A stretch of DNA of 64,000 bases from Bremia lactucae (lineage: Eukaryota; Oomycota; Peronosporomycetes; Peronosporales; Peronosporaceae): positions 1,516,348 to 1,580,347 of the forward strand of contig NC_090618.1 of assembly GCF_004359215.1 (NCBI RefSeq). The letters run 5' to 3'. Numbering within the stretch: position 1 is the stretch's first letter; every line of letters starts with the position of its first letter. Below the pieces are notes generated by a model, which made no database searches, was not told where the DNA came from, and saw only the letters and a list, made by a program, of their open reading frames with translations. Of this stretch, positions 54,331 to 64,000 are shown piece after piece. The position numbers and the translations under genes were made by a program.

Positions 54331-54970
54331 AGACTGACCGACTTCCAACACTCCATTGGAATCAATAGCGGCTTTAATGGCGCATTGACCGGTGCAGGCT
54401 TTATGCGATGACACTGTACGTAGGAGCAAATATAGTCAGCCACTCATCGATATTGGTGTGGCTAACAAAATTCTTCTGACGCACGTAAGAATGTCTATTA
54501 ACGGCCGAGATGCCTGCTCAACGTTGCATCCGGAAGTTCGTGAAGTATCTCCAGCTTGAGATCTGAGTCATGAGGGACATTGAGTCTCAATGGATCACAA
54601 GGTGACAGCTGATGCCATATTAGGCCATTGCCGTAACTAAACCGACTTAGCTTAGCCTTCAGGTGCAACAGCAGGGACACTTTCGTCCAACGAAGTGACC
54701 CAACAGCAGGCGACAATGTTTGTCCTTACTGTACTTCTCCTTTATTTTTCGGTGGCCAATAAGCTCGTCACGTGCTAGACCTTTATGGCTGTTAATATTG
54801 ACGACTCAACTTGTGTCTTAACACGAAACACTCTTTCCTGGTGTCTTGCCTCGAAGTCCAGTCTGCGCGATAACGCGTCAGCAAAGACATATGACTTACC
54901 CGGCTAGTATTCAGCTTTGAAATTAAATTGAGAGTAGAATGTTAGCCATCTTGCCTTTTTAGGCGAGAGG
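54331..54970 (-). repeat. Inverted copy of 51937-52578 (first contig end)
   Basis: Exact or near-exact reverse complement of the end of RNase H and start of integrase of F. It begins after AATCAGACTGACCGACTTCC at about 54329 and runs to the gap. Confidence 0.9.
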
Positions 54971-54976
54971 NNNNNN
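54971..54976. other. Assembly gap of 6 N
   Basis: Separates two segments that overlap in content: 52051-54970 and 54977-57879. Confidence 0.99.
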
Positions 54977-57879
54977 CTTCGAGGCAAGACACCAGGAAAG
55001 AGTGTTTCGTGTTAAGACACAAGTTGAGTCGTCAATATTAACAGCCATAAAGGTCTAGCACGTGACGAGCTTATTGGCCACCGAAAAATAAAGGAGAAGT
55101 ACAGTAAGGACAAACATTGTCGCCTGCTGTTGGGTCACTTCGTTGGACGAAAGTGTCCCTGCTGTTGCACCTGAAGGCTAAGCTAAGTCGGTTTAGTTAC
55201 GGCAATGGCCTAATATGGCATCAGCTGTCACCTTGTGATCCATTGAGACTCAATGTCCCTCATGACTCAGATCTCAAGCTGGAGATACTTCACGAACTTC
55301 CGGATGCAACGTTGAGCAGGCATCTCGGCCGTTAATAGACATTCTTACGTGCGTCAGAAGAATTTTGTTAGCCACACCAATATCGATGAGTGGCTGACTA
55401 TATTTGCTCCTACGTACAGTGTCATCGCATAAAGCCTGCACCGGTCAATGCGCCATTAAAGCCGCTATTGATTCCAATGGAGTGTTGGAAGTCGGTCAGT
55501 CTGAACGTCATATGGGCAAGCCGCCTGACCATAAGATTTGGACGGGGTTCGTCGTTGCTGTACACAGATTGAGCAAATGGTACACTTGGCACCATGTATC
55601 ACCCCGAAATAAGGCTAGGAGGCAGCTCCCTTGATCCTGGATCACGTGTATTGATTTTACGGGGTGCCGGAATCAATAGTATCGGCTCGGAATCCACGTC
55701 TACGCCGGGGTTTTGGAGTCATGAGATTAAGCTGTTGGGTTGCAAGCTCCACTTGTTGGTATCCGACAATTCCGAGACCGATGACCAAACGGAACGAGCC
55801 AATTGGTGATGGCTGGTAGATTGCAAAGGGTAGTGACTCCCGAGAAGTGGAGTAAATAAATGCCCTCGTGGTGTTCGCTATAAATAACAGTGTCCACGCT
55901 AGAACGAATAAGACGTAGTTTCATAATCATGGACTGCGCCATCCTCGCACGCTAGTCTTATTTTTGCGTAGCCCAAATTTAAGTGTGGAAGGCCTCTTAC
56001 TACGCTCGAGGCGAAAGAGAGACATGTTTCGTCAACCGAGGATGACCCGTGAGGGTATCATGTCAACGACGTAAGCTTGCCATAGCGATCTTGCCAGTTA
56101 ACAGGGCTCAGCATGAAGACACGATAAGAAATGCCTCAGCTCCTAAACAATAATGATAATTCGTCATTTACAACAACGTCCTATGATCGACCTTTCTGCG
56201 GCGTCATAGGCGAGTTTGATACTGAAAGCGTGAGCGAGTCTAACCGCTTTGTGGATGAGCGATTAGCCATCACACGAAAAGTCCGGGATGCGATGGCAAC
56301 CGCACAGGACAAGCAAAATCAATATGAGGATCAAATGATCCCACACACAATGAACGCTTTAAAGTGGGAGACAAAGTAATATTAAGCACAGCTACCCGAC
56401 CAAAAAATCAGTTTCTGTCCTTCCTGGGGAAACTACGAAATTATTGGCGCGTTTCATCGGGCCATTTGCGGTAGTCGAGGAGGTTAAAGACCTTAATTAT
56501 AGGCTCACACTCGCCTTACTTAAAGACACACCCCGTCTTTTACTCTGGTTGTCTAAAACGGTATGTTGATCCAGAAGAGATCACATACCCCCATTCGTAT
56601 TAGGAGACCAATGGTGACGCCGATGGTGAGTCAAGCGTCGATCGGTTGATGGAGACGGGGAAGGTGAAAAACTTCAAGCCGAATGATTCCTTCCACCTCG
56701 ATATGAGCTTGAAGAGCGAGGGGTACCGCGCGCGTAACGCGGATTTCTCAGCTCCAGCTTGTCGAAAAGTCCAGCTGAAGGTTTAGCCTTCCGTAACCGT
56801 GGCGATCTTTCGACGAAACACCGTGGAGATTCGGAGTCAGCCGCGAAACTTGACTTCAAGAACCGATCTTTCGTTTAGCAGCGCTCAGCGTCGGCGACTG
56901 CACGGAAGCAGAAAGGCTACCTCGAATAGTCAAGCGAATCGCCACTTCTTACGGGCGCCGCCTGAATACATGGATGCTGCTTGTAGCCAACACTTTCTCG
57001 GGAAGGTTTTGACAACTCCGTAGAGCAAAATTTTGATCGTCGTCCAGTCGAGACGCTATCCGACGCGTTTTGACTCTAGGGAACCTGTCGACACTCTGCG
57101 CGCCAACGTGAAGGGCCTGGTATCTGCGTATGAGAAGGAGCACCAGTTGTCGCTCCGCTAGTTCCGAAGACTAGCAGGAGCGCGATAAGAATAAACAGGG
57201 GTACAGTACCTTTCACGAGCTCAGTGACGAACAAAAATCAGACTGACCGACTTCCAACACTCCATTGGAATCAATAGCGGCTTTAATGGCGCATTGACCG
57301 GTGCAGGCTTTATGCGATGACACTGTACGTAGGAGCAAATATAGTCAGCCACTCATCGATATTGGTGTGGCTAACAAAATTCTTCTGACGCACGTAAGAA
57401 TGTCTATTAACGGCCGAGATGCCTGCTCAACGTTGCATCCGGAAGTTCGTGAAGTATCTCCAGCTTGAGATCTGAGTCATGAGGGACATTGAGTCTCAAT
57501 GGATCACAAGGTGACAGCTGATGCCATATTAGGCCATTGCCGTAACTAAACCGACTTAGCTTAGCCTTCAGGTGCAACAGCAGGGACACTTTCGTCCAAC
57601 GAAGTGACCCAACAGCAGGCGACAATGTTTGTCCTTACTGTACTTCTCCTTTATTTTTCGGTGGCCAATAAGCTCGTCACGTGCTAGACCTTTATGGCTG
57701 TTAATATTGACGACTCAACTTGTGTCTTAACACGAAACACTCTTTCCTGGTGTCTTGCCTCGAAGTCCAGTCTGCGCGATAACGCGTCAGCAAAGACATA
57801 TGACTTACCCGGCTAGTATTCAGCTTTGAAATTAAATTGAGAGTAGAATGTTAGCCATCTTGCCTTTTTAGGCGAGAGG
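54977..57879 (+). repeat. Second copy of 52051-54970, probable unmerged contig overlap
   Basis: Same sequence in the same order, including the switch into the inverted copy, 2903 bp against 2920. All noticed differences are small indels clustered in 56850-57235 (around the chromodomain and junction). Contains a repeat of the integrase, GPY/F and chromodomain relics of F. Confidence 0.88.
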
Positions 57880-59780
57880 AGCGGTGAGTTTATTGCGGTT
57901 CGCAGTGATGCGTTATCTGTATAAATTACAGATGGTTCGATGCTTTATAGCTGCACGCGAAACTTTACAAGAGCATACTTTAATGAGAATATCTCCTTGT
58001 CATGCACAGGGTAATTTAGTTTTGCGGCTTTCAAATGTCGGGACTGTAAGAGATGACACGGTCAACGCCATCGTCATCCTTCCGCATGCCGATTGCAAAA
58101 TTGTTTGAATCGCCTACGATGCTAAACGGCTCATCCGTGTCTAGCAATGCCAGCACACGTGCCTAAACAGGAGATTACTTCACTGAGATGAACGCATCTA
58201 CTTTTTATTTCGACCAAATCCATTTCGCACTCTTATGAAGGAGGTCGGAAGAGGGCTTACTAGGCTCTGCATAGTACTTGCTGTACTTTTGCAAGTGATT
58301 AGCTAAGAACCTTCACATTTTGTATAATAAGCCATTCATTTTTACAGATTTAACTTGCCTGGGTCAGCTCGTACCCCCTGTGTTCCTATGATGTAGCCCA
58401 GCACAGGTATTTCGGAAATTCCTATGACGCACTTTCTTAATTTGACGTACAATGGGGCGTCACCAAGAGTTCGCAACACAGCGTCCAAAAATGGCGCTTG
58501 TGCGACTCGATATCGATCAGCCCGTCCTCGGCCCTAATATACACGAAGATATTGTCAAAGCAATGTGGCGCGTAGGCACGGTGCTGAAGCATCACGTGAG
58601 CCACCACTCGGTTGAATGTCGCTAGTGCGTTATTCAAACTTTGGAGCATTACTAGCCACTCTCAAAGCATACCGCTTGAGGTGCTTACTGCCGTTTTGGC
58701 TACATCGGACTTTCTCATGAGTACCTGAAGTAACTAACTATTCAATCCAACGCGAAAAAGATAGTTGACTTTCCCATGGAATTCCACAAGACAACTTTCC
58801 GCAGCATCGGCGTTTGCGGCGGAACGATGGCCGTATTCAGCTTATTGCAAGCATGAACCACGCGCCATACACCTGTGACTTTACGCACACAAAAGGTCGG
58901 GCTGCAATGAGGAGATTTGCTCTCACGAACATTCCCGGCCTTGGCTCGCTTGTCGAAGAGCTCATCGATAAAATCGACATGTTCTTTCAGCAACGGCCAT
59001 TACCTGGTCACACAATACTTGGTGCCAAATATTCTAGATCTATTTTGTGCCCGATTTCCCCTATCTGCTGGGAGATGGCTATGCACTTCTTCTGGGAACA
59101 CATTACGATGTTTCCACAGAATATCGAAAAATCGGACTATGTCTCAAGGCATCCAAGCCTTCAGCAGCGAACCGTTTCTTTGTGTCCGTTTCTAGGACGC
59201 TCTCGTCCATTGTGGACGACTAACAACACCCCAGTAAGTTATCTTCTGGAATTGGTGCGACTATTTCGTGGATCCTTCCTTCCTTAAGTTCAGACAGGAA
59301 CAGATCCCGCGACATCTCCGGAAGATTAACTATCTCTTCGGCAGATTTCATGACGTGCTGGAGCACGTCGTCTGAGGATGCGTCCGCTTTATGTCTTTGA
59401 CGGCCCTTCGAACACCTCGTTCGAAGTCCTGTCTTCTTCAATTGGGACCGATTCAAAGCTCACTCTTTTAGACGTAGCTTTGATCGTCCTAATCTGTCGG
59501 GCACTCGGTGTTCGAGTTATCACGACCTTTGAATGGGAAGCGGATGTCGTTGCTCTCCTAGCTAACGCACCCCTTCCAACCGCACTAGGTTCTAGGCACT
59601 GTGCCGGCTCATGCGACACTTGACATTCTGTAAGCTCGCTGTCTACTGCTACAGGCTTTTGGCTCTGTGCAGGACATTCGGACGCATGACTATTTGTCAT
59701 CGCCGTTTTCACTACCCCAAACTCCATGAGCTGGGCAGGAATTGGTGACGTTTGACATCCCGTCAACATACCCTTAATTA
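57241..59780 (-). pseudogene. Inverted element F2: integrase start, RNase H, RT, linker
   Basis: Reverse complement of 50300-52578 at well above 98% identity by eye, up to about 59500. Beyond that (59500-59780) the linker matches 50100-50300 at a much lower level (roughly three bases in four). Contains the same altered catalytic motif H-C-F-D-N-I-F-V-Y. The linker reads LTGCQTSPIPAQLMEFG and SHASECPAQSQKPVAVDSEL. Confidence 0.85.
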
Positions 59781-59789
59781 TGTTTAACA

Positions 59790-60310
59790 TGACATCAGTT
59801 GCATACGCCTCCGCGCGCTTCTTTGGAGCGCGACAGGCAAAGCAATCTCTGCAAGATTATGTGCAGGAGATGCGCTTGCTGTCGGCGTCCATTACCGTAA
59901 GTACGATTCCGAGACACATAAAGGTGCCCACATTTTTGAACGGACTACGTCATGGCCCATCTCGACAGGCCCGTTTTAGAAAAGTGCCGTCGACGACGAA
60001 AGAGGCATTCCAAATTGTCTTAGTTGATGAGCAATCCTACAACAGTGACTCGGCGACCGCTTGGTATAAGCCGTCGGCCGAGAGGATAGCTGCCACTCCC
60101 ATGGAGTTGGGCAATGTAGACGTTGTCTGCTACAAATGCGGCAAATGCGGCCATACGATGGCTCGCGCTATGATAGGGTCACTGCTAGGGCAAATATGCC
60201 CAGCAAGAGACTTCCTCCCCAAAAAGCGATGGCAAAAACCATCGTGCAAGACGCATGAAAATCTGGATCGACCACTGAGGGGTCGGGAAATGCGGGAGCG
60301 CAGTTGAGGC
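59790..60310 (+). pseudogene. Gag C-terminal half, F-type (element F3)
   Basis: Open for about 170 codons: ARFFGARQAKQSLQDYVQEM, RLLSASITVSTIPRHIKVPT, FLNGLRHGPSRQARFRKVPS, then the zinc knuckle start CYKCGKCGHTMARA (60128-60169), where the last Cys has become Ala. It meets the minus-strand linker of F2 head to head at about 59785. Confidence 0.8.
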
Positions 60311-60540
60311 GGGACGTCCTACTGACGCGGACTCTGAAGCTACCCTAAAGCTCAGAGCTGTCGAACAATGGGTCGCATAGTCCCTGAGGTGCTGAAATTT
60401 CGGTCCTCAACCCTGCTGGTCTATGGCGCTCAAGTACGAAGCTATGACCAAGTAATGATCCTCCTAGTGGATTCAGGTGCAACAGAAATTTTGTGAAACT
60501 CGCAGCTTAAAAAAGAGACCGGTGATGTTTGAATCGCATT
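60311..60540 (+). pseudogene. Protease start, F-type (element F3)
   Basis: LLVYGAQVRSYDQ then VMILLVDSGATEI with the active-site D-S-G-A at about 60466-60477, interrupted by a stop soon after. Truncated at about 60540. Confidence 0.7.
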
Positions 60541-60705
60541 GCCAGGATGGCAAGCGAGAAGTACGCCAGTCTATTCGTGGTTGGTTCATTGCCAATCACA
60601 CGGACTCTCCTTACATAGCACTGTGAACTTCTCTTTACAAGAGGAGTCAATAAATCTGAAGGCGAGTTCTATCTGATCTCCCTCCGGCTTAACGTGAGCG
60701 CCGTT

Positions 60706-61525
60706 CGCTAAGCGAACAGTCGCCTCTCTGATTTATGCAATGAAGTAAACGAGGAAAAATCTTTAAAATGCATGCCAGATAAGCGAGCAGCGTTGCCGAC
60801 TTCAACGGCAGTGAAAATCACGTTGGCAACAGTGATCGGATTGCTAGCTCGTACCCACCCGTCTGGATTTTTTTTATTGATAAGTAACGATGAGGCATGT
60901 TCAACCTAACCCGTCCTGAAGTTGTTTGAACTGAATACAAGTAGTAATAGAGCGGCCTCAAAGAGGGCAACTTTCTGTTGCGGCGGTCCAAACGTAAGGG
61001 TCGGATTACGAGCCTCACTGTCTGCCAGGCGAGCCTTGCGTGCACCACCGAGCTCTGCGACTTGGAGATTGCCCCCATGTATTCTTATTTAATAGCTGCT
61101 TTGTCATCGTGAGGTTCTGCAACGATTGATCGCCTCCAAAGTAAACGCCGTCTCGAGTTATCGACGCATCGTGCTGAATTGGGTTGTGTGTGGAGAGAAA
61201 ATCCAGCGAAAATACGTCGGGCACAAGAGTTAGAAAATTGGCCGCAGCATCTTGGCCCAAACTAAATACTGTAATAAGGGCGTAACCCAGCGCATTTTTA
61301 TTAATATCCTGGCCGTTGCGCGGTATGGTCGTGGTTTTCTAATGTGTTCATTGAAGGACACGGCGAGCAGCGATAAGGCATCGTGTTATCGACGACACCA
61401 CAAAATTCTTCTGGATATGGATTTTTATTATAGAAGGCTCCCACTGGCAGCTCATCCGCTAAAACAGTTCGGCTGGAGGTGCGCAATATCATCGCCATCG
61501 AAGCAGCGATGCATGGCAGATGCAA
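60706..61525 (-). pseudogene. Haem-thiolate peroxidase (Peroxidase_2 / chloroperoxidase-type), broken
   Basis: Met at 61525 begins a signal-peptide-like stretch (LPCIAASMAMILRTSSRTVL), so a secreted enzyme. YRCSPCPSMNTLENHDHTAQ (61370-61315) holds the P-C-P motif whose Cys ligates haem in this family. After a one-base shift RNGQDINKNALGYALITVFS and QDAAANFLTLVPDVFSLDFL follow, then PIQHDASITRDGVYFGGD (61180-61130), the place of the E-H-D/E-G-D acid-base motif, here Q-H-D. A further shift leads to EARNPTLTFGPPQQKVALFE and ALLLLVFSSN (61010-60925), an in-frame TAG, then NPDGWVRASNPITVANVIFT. The order and ~270-codon span fit the family. Two frameshifts and one stop indicate a pseudogene, unless they are sequence errors or small introns. 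Confidence 0.75.
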
Positions 61526-61829
61526 AATTAGAAATAGTTCTTCAACTCAATGGTTCAGCCTATCCGTTTCACTCTAAAAATTACTGCGGTATGATTGGAT
61601 AATGCATATCCCGCTGTCCTCATGTCTAAGGGGACAAAATTTTATGGCAATTGGTTTGCTTAATCGTTTTGTAGTTTAGCTATAAAACCTATGTTATACA
61701 AACTCGACAAGCAGCACGCCGGTTTCTTATACACAACGGAAGATCAGAGCAAAATACGAATTTTGACTATGTTTAGCTTTGTTGTAAAAGAGTTTTTTGC
61801 TCTTCGACATCCAGCGTCAAAAATAGTCG
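61526..61829. other. Spacer, no recognised gene
   Basis: Upstream of the peroxidase remnant; its promoter would lie here. Nothing recognised. Confidence 0.4.
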
Positions 61830-63060
61830 CAGGCCTTTTGACGTAAGATGCTTCTCACACACAAACATTGTGTGTAACTGCCCCAGGGGATGAGATTTAC
61901 CTCATATTCCTAAAAATAAAGCGTCATCAAATTTGCCACTTAAATCCCTGGTCGATTCCGGTGCGTCGAATAATTTTATTTGACGCCGATCGCCAGAAGA
62001 TCGCATACTCAACTTTATTCAGCTCAATATCCCTCTAACGAGGATGACCATGCGCCTAGCAACAGGCGCATCTGTAACGGTTAAGAAATGTGTAGTTGGT
62101 ATTGAATTCACCTTAAAGAGTAAACCCTACGATTATGATTTCATCGTACTAAATTTAGTTGACGATTTTTATGTCATCCTTCGATTACCATGGCTCAATA
62201 AGTACCAGCGATGTATAAATTGGCAGCATCAAGCCGTGACGATGCCTGTCTCTTGTTCAATCAGATGGCCAACTGATGAACGTCTTGGAGTGTCTACTAG
62301 CGTGTAAATTTCTACAAGTTAGTACGATGGCCTCACTTATAGTTCGTTCGTTTGCATGACTGCACAAGACCTCAACACGTTGTGTAGTTTGATTCCGACG
62401 GCTATGCACAAGCGCATGCAGCGTCGAAGGTCCAGTATTGTGACGTGAAAATATTTACAGATGGCTATGCACTAGCAAAGGCATCATCGAAGTTCGATTA
62501 ATCGAAAAAGTTAAGTGGTACGAAACAAGGCTGCTTGCGTTAAAAGCAACATCGAAAAAAGTTTGAAGCGCCCGTCGATAAGTGACAGTGCAAAAGTCCT
62601 AGATCGACTAGAGAGTCTATCGTAGAGGATCTCGTCGTGGCAGCGCAACCACAGCAAGATGCAGTTGGAAAGGATGCCCTCCAAATAATTTATGTGGGAA
62701 TAAGTCCACGGAAACCTGTGGTTAAAGGTTCCCAGGTACCTTAGGAAAATGTCCGAAGAGGAAACTGAGACATTAAATTTCGTAGTAAACAATCGATCAA
62801 GTGTAGGCGCTTATACACTTGATCTGATAGCATCTCTGATATTAACTTCGGAGATAACTCAATTGCAAACGCTTGAACCGTTTCGGTTCAAGCGTGATCT
62901 TCGTAAGAGCAAAGTCAAGCAGATCTGCGTTCTTGTCACAGATAACACCTACGTGGCCGATATTTGGTCGGCAATCGTATTTTTTGAGAACGAACGGGTC
63001 TCTGCAGCTTAATGATGGACGAAAGTGCTCTCGATGAAAAGACTCGAACGGAACGCTTTA
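61830..63060 (+). pseudogene. Protease and linker, element I
   Basis: Protease: LKSLVDSGASNNFI*RRSPE with a D-S-G active site near 61950-61960, MTMRLATGASVTVKKCVV (62044-62095), VILRLPWLNKYQRCINWQHQ (62170-62230). The linker holds EEETETLNFVVNNRSSVGAY (62755-62810) and LTSEITQLQTLEPFRFKRDL. E-type by similarity. The left end is truncated; no gag or LTR is seen. Confidence 0.8.
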
Positions 63061-63079
63061 CGTCCCAATCCTTGAAGTA

Positions 63080-64000
63080 TTTGAAGACAAATCCTTTATA
63101 CATAGATTAAATCAAGTTTAAGGATGTTTCCCTGACTCTGTACCGTGCGAGTTGCCTTAGGATAAAGGCACTTGACACGGAATCGACCTGATTCCAGGTT
63201 CGAAATACTGTGTCATGAAGCAGTGGCCATTGCCTTTAATGCACGTCCAATCATTTTGCAAGCAAGCCATTTTAGGCCTCACATATCTCTCCGACCTTCT
63301 GTAATCGTAAAGAAATAGGAGAATGGCGCTTTGTGCATGCGTTCAGTAAATTGAACACTGCAACGGTACCGGCTCAAACACCGTTATCACGAAAAGACTT
63401 AATCATTGATGGTATATCAAAGAGTACTATCTTTTTGTCAATCGACATGATGGGTGGATTTTATCAGATCCTTATGCGCGAACAGGAGATCCTGTTCACA
63501 GCAGTGAGTTCCCCAAATGGAACGATGTGAGAGTGGCTAGACATGCCACATAGATTTAAGACTGCCCCTCCTACTTTTAACAGATGTATGACTAATCCGT
63601 TGAGATCGTTGCCGGATTTCGCATCGAGTCTTTTATGACGTCTTCAATCATAGCAGAGCCATGAACGAAAAGTCGGACGTTGAAGTACATCGTACCCACG
63701 TTCGAAAGGTTCTTACGCTTATTCGTAAGCACAAGTTGTTTGCAAATCTCAAGAAGGGTATATTCGCTGCATGCGAAATACCACTTCTTAAATGCATCTT
63801 GGGTAAACACGATAAACGCAAAAGATTAAGGCGGTCACCGGTTGGCCTGTGCCAAACGATGTAAAAGGACTTCGAAAGTTTCTCGGCTTAGCGGCGTACA
63901 AACGCAATTACGCCGAAATGACAGTACATATTTATCCTTTGTTAATGGCAAATGTAAGAAGTGGTCATGAAGCGCTGACTATCAGCGTTCCTTCGATGGT
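63080..64000 (+). pseudogene. Reverse transcriptase, element I, cut by the window end
   Basis: P-G-S-K-Y segment and KQWPLPL near 63190-63240, AFSKLNTATVPAQTPLSRKD (63335-63395), then STIFLSIDMMGGFYQILMRE (63425-63485), where the catalytic Asp is kept (S-I-D) and Gly replaces the usual Asp before G-F-Y-Q. The Y-x-D-D motif near 63635 is damaged by an indel. VHRTHVRKVLTLIRKHKLFA and the connection region follow. Confidence 0.8.

Noticed and set aside
54977..57879. Biological segmental duplication of element F
   Set aside because: The copy abuts an N gap, repeats the same inverted junction, and its differences are indels clustered near the hairpin centre. Unmerged contig ends explain this more simply, so it is reported as an assembly problem.
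58814..59287. Plus-strand 157-codon ORF (and its twin 51002-50529 on the minus strand)
   Set aside because: It is the complementary shadow of the F-type RT, whose motifs read clearly on the other strand.
1..64000. CRISPR arrays, bacterial operons, riboswitches, rRNA
   Set aside because: No regularly spaced repeats, no Shine-Dalgarno-led gene clusters and no rRNA-like sequence; all coding families are eukaryotic.
1..64000. RXLR-type effector genes
   Set aside because: Secreted short ORFs with R-x-L-R and D-E-E-R motifs were looked for on both strands; none found.

Overview
This window looks like a transposon-dense intergenic region of an oomycete genome, most likely Phytophthora or a related downy mildew (Peronosporales). 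Three things point there: (i) a Crinkler (CRN) effector N-terminus at 23219-22779 (-) with the LFLAK and HVLVVVP motifs, (ii) a stramenopile-type intron-less gene at 4936-4343 (-), and (iii) many chromodomain-bearing Ty3/gypsy retrotransposons. Only about 4-6 kb is not recognisably retroelement. The sequence carries three N gaps (474-1029, 7771, 54971-54976).

Layout. 1-3790: element A (-), RT to gag plus its 5' LTR. 3791-7132: small host island with one conserved gene. 7133-7770: a solo LTR with a 5-bp target-site duplication (TSD) and a partial LTR. 7772-9994: 3' half of element G (integrase C-terminus, chromodomain, antisense ORF, LTR). 9995-14090: element-C-type and gag scraps, then element E (-) with its LTR. 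14461-22206: element B (+), nearly full length. 22207-24756: LTR scraps, the CRN gene and half of a broken HEAT-repeat host gene. 24761-32527: element C (+), complete with both LTRs and TSD AAAAG, sitting inside that host gene, whose other half is 32533-33509. 33510-35453: LTR-F, B-type and C-type scraps. 36038-42943: element D (+), lacking RT/RNase H, carrying a tRNA-derived SINE with a 19-bp TSD. 42944-47498: mosaic H. 48028-54330: element F (+). 54331-59780: inverted copies of F around a gap, including a ~2.9-kb overlap that looks like two unmerged contig ends. 59790-60540: another F-type gag-protease piece. 60706-61525: a broken haem-thiolate peroxidase gene (-). 61830-64000: element I (+), running off the window.

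All retroelement coding regions carry stops and frameshifts, so they are relics. Their order is gag, protease (PR), RT, RNase H (RH), integrase (IN), chromodomain, which is the chromovirus order. The most interesting observation is a long antisense ORF lying between integrase and the 3' LTR, on the opposite strand to pol, in five or more different families in this window (G, B, D, C, H, and the fragment at 33786-34365). It has a recurring architecture: acidic Ser-rich N-terminus, an L-A-P-E-K-K segment, a Trp-containing helical motif, a Cys cluster in the B-type copies, and a C-terminal coiled coil. Its C-terminal half overlaps the chromodomain and integrase linker coded on the other strand.
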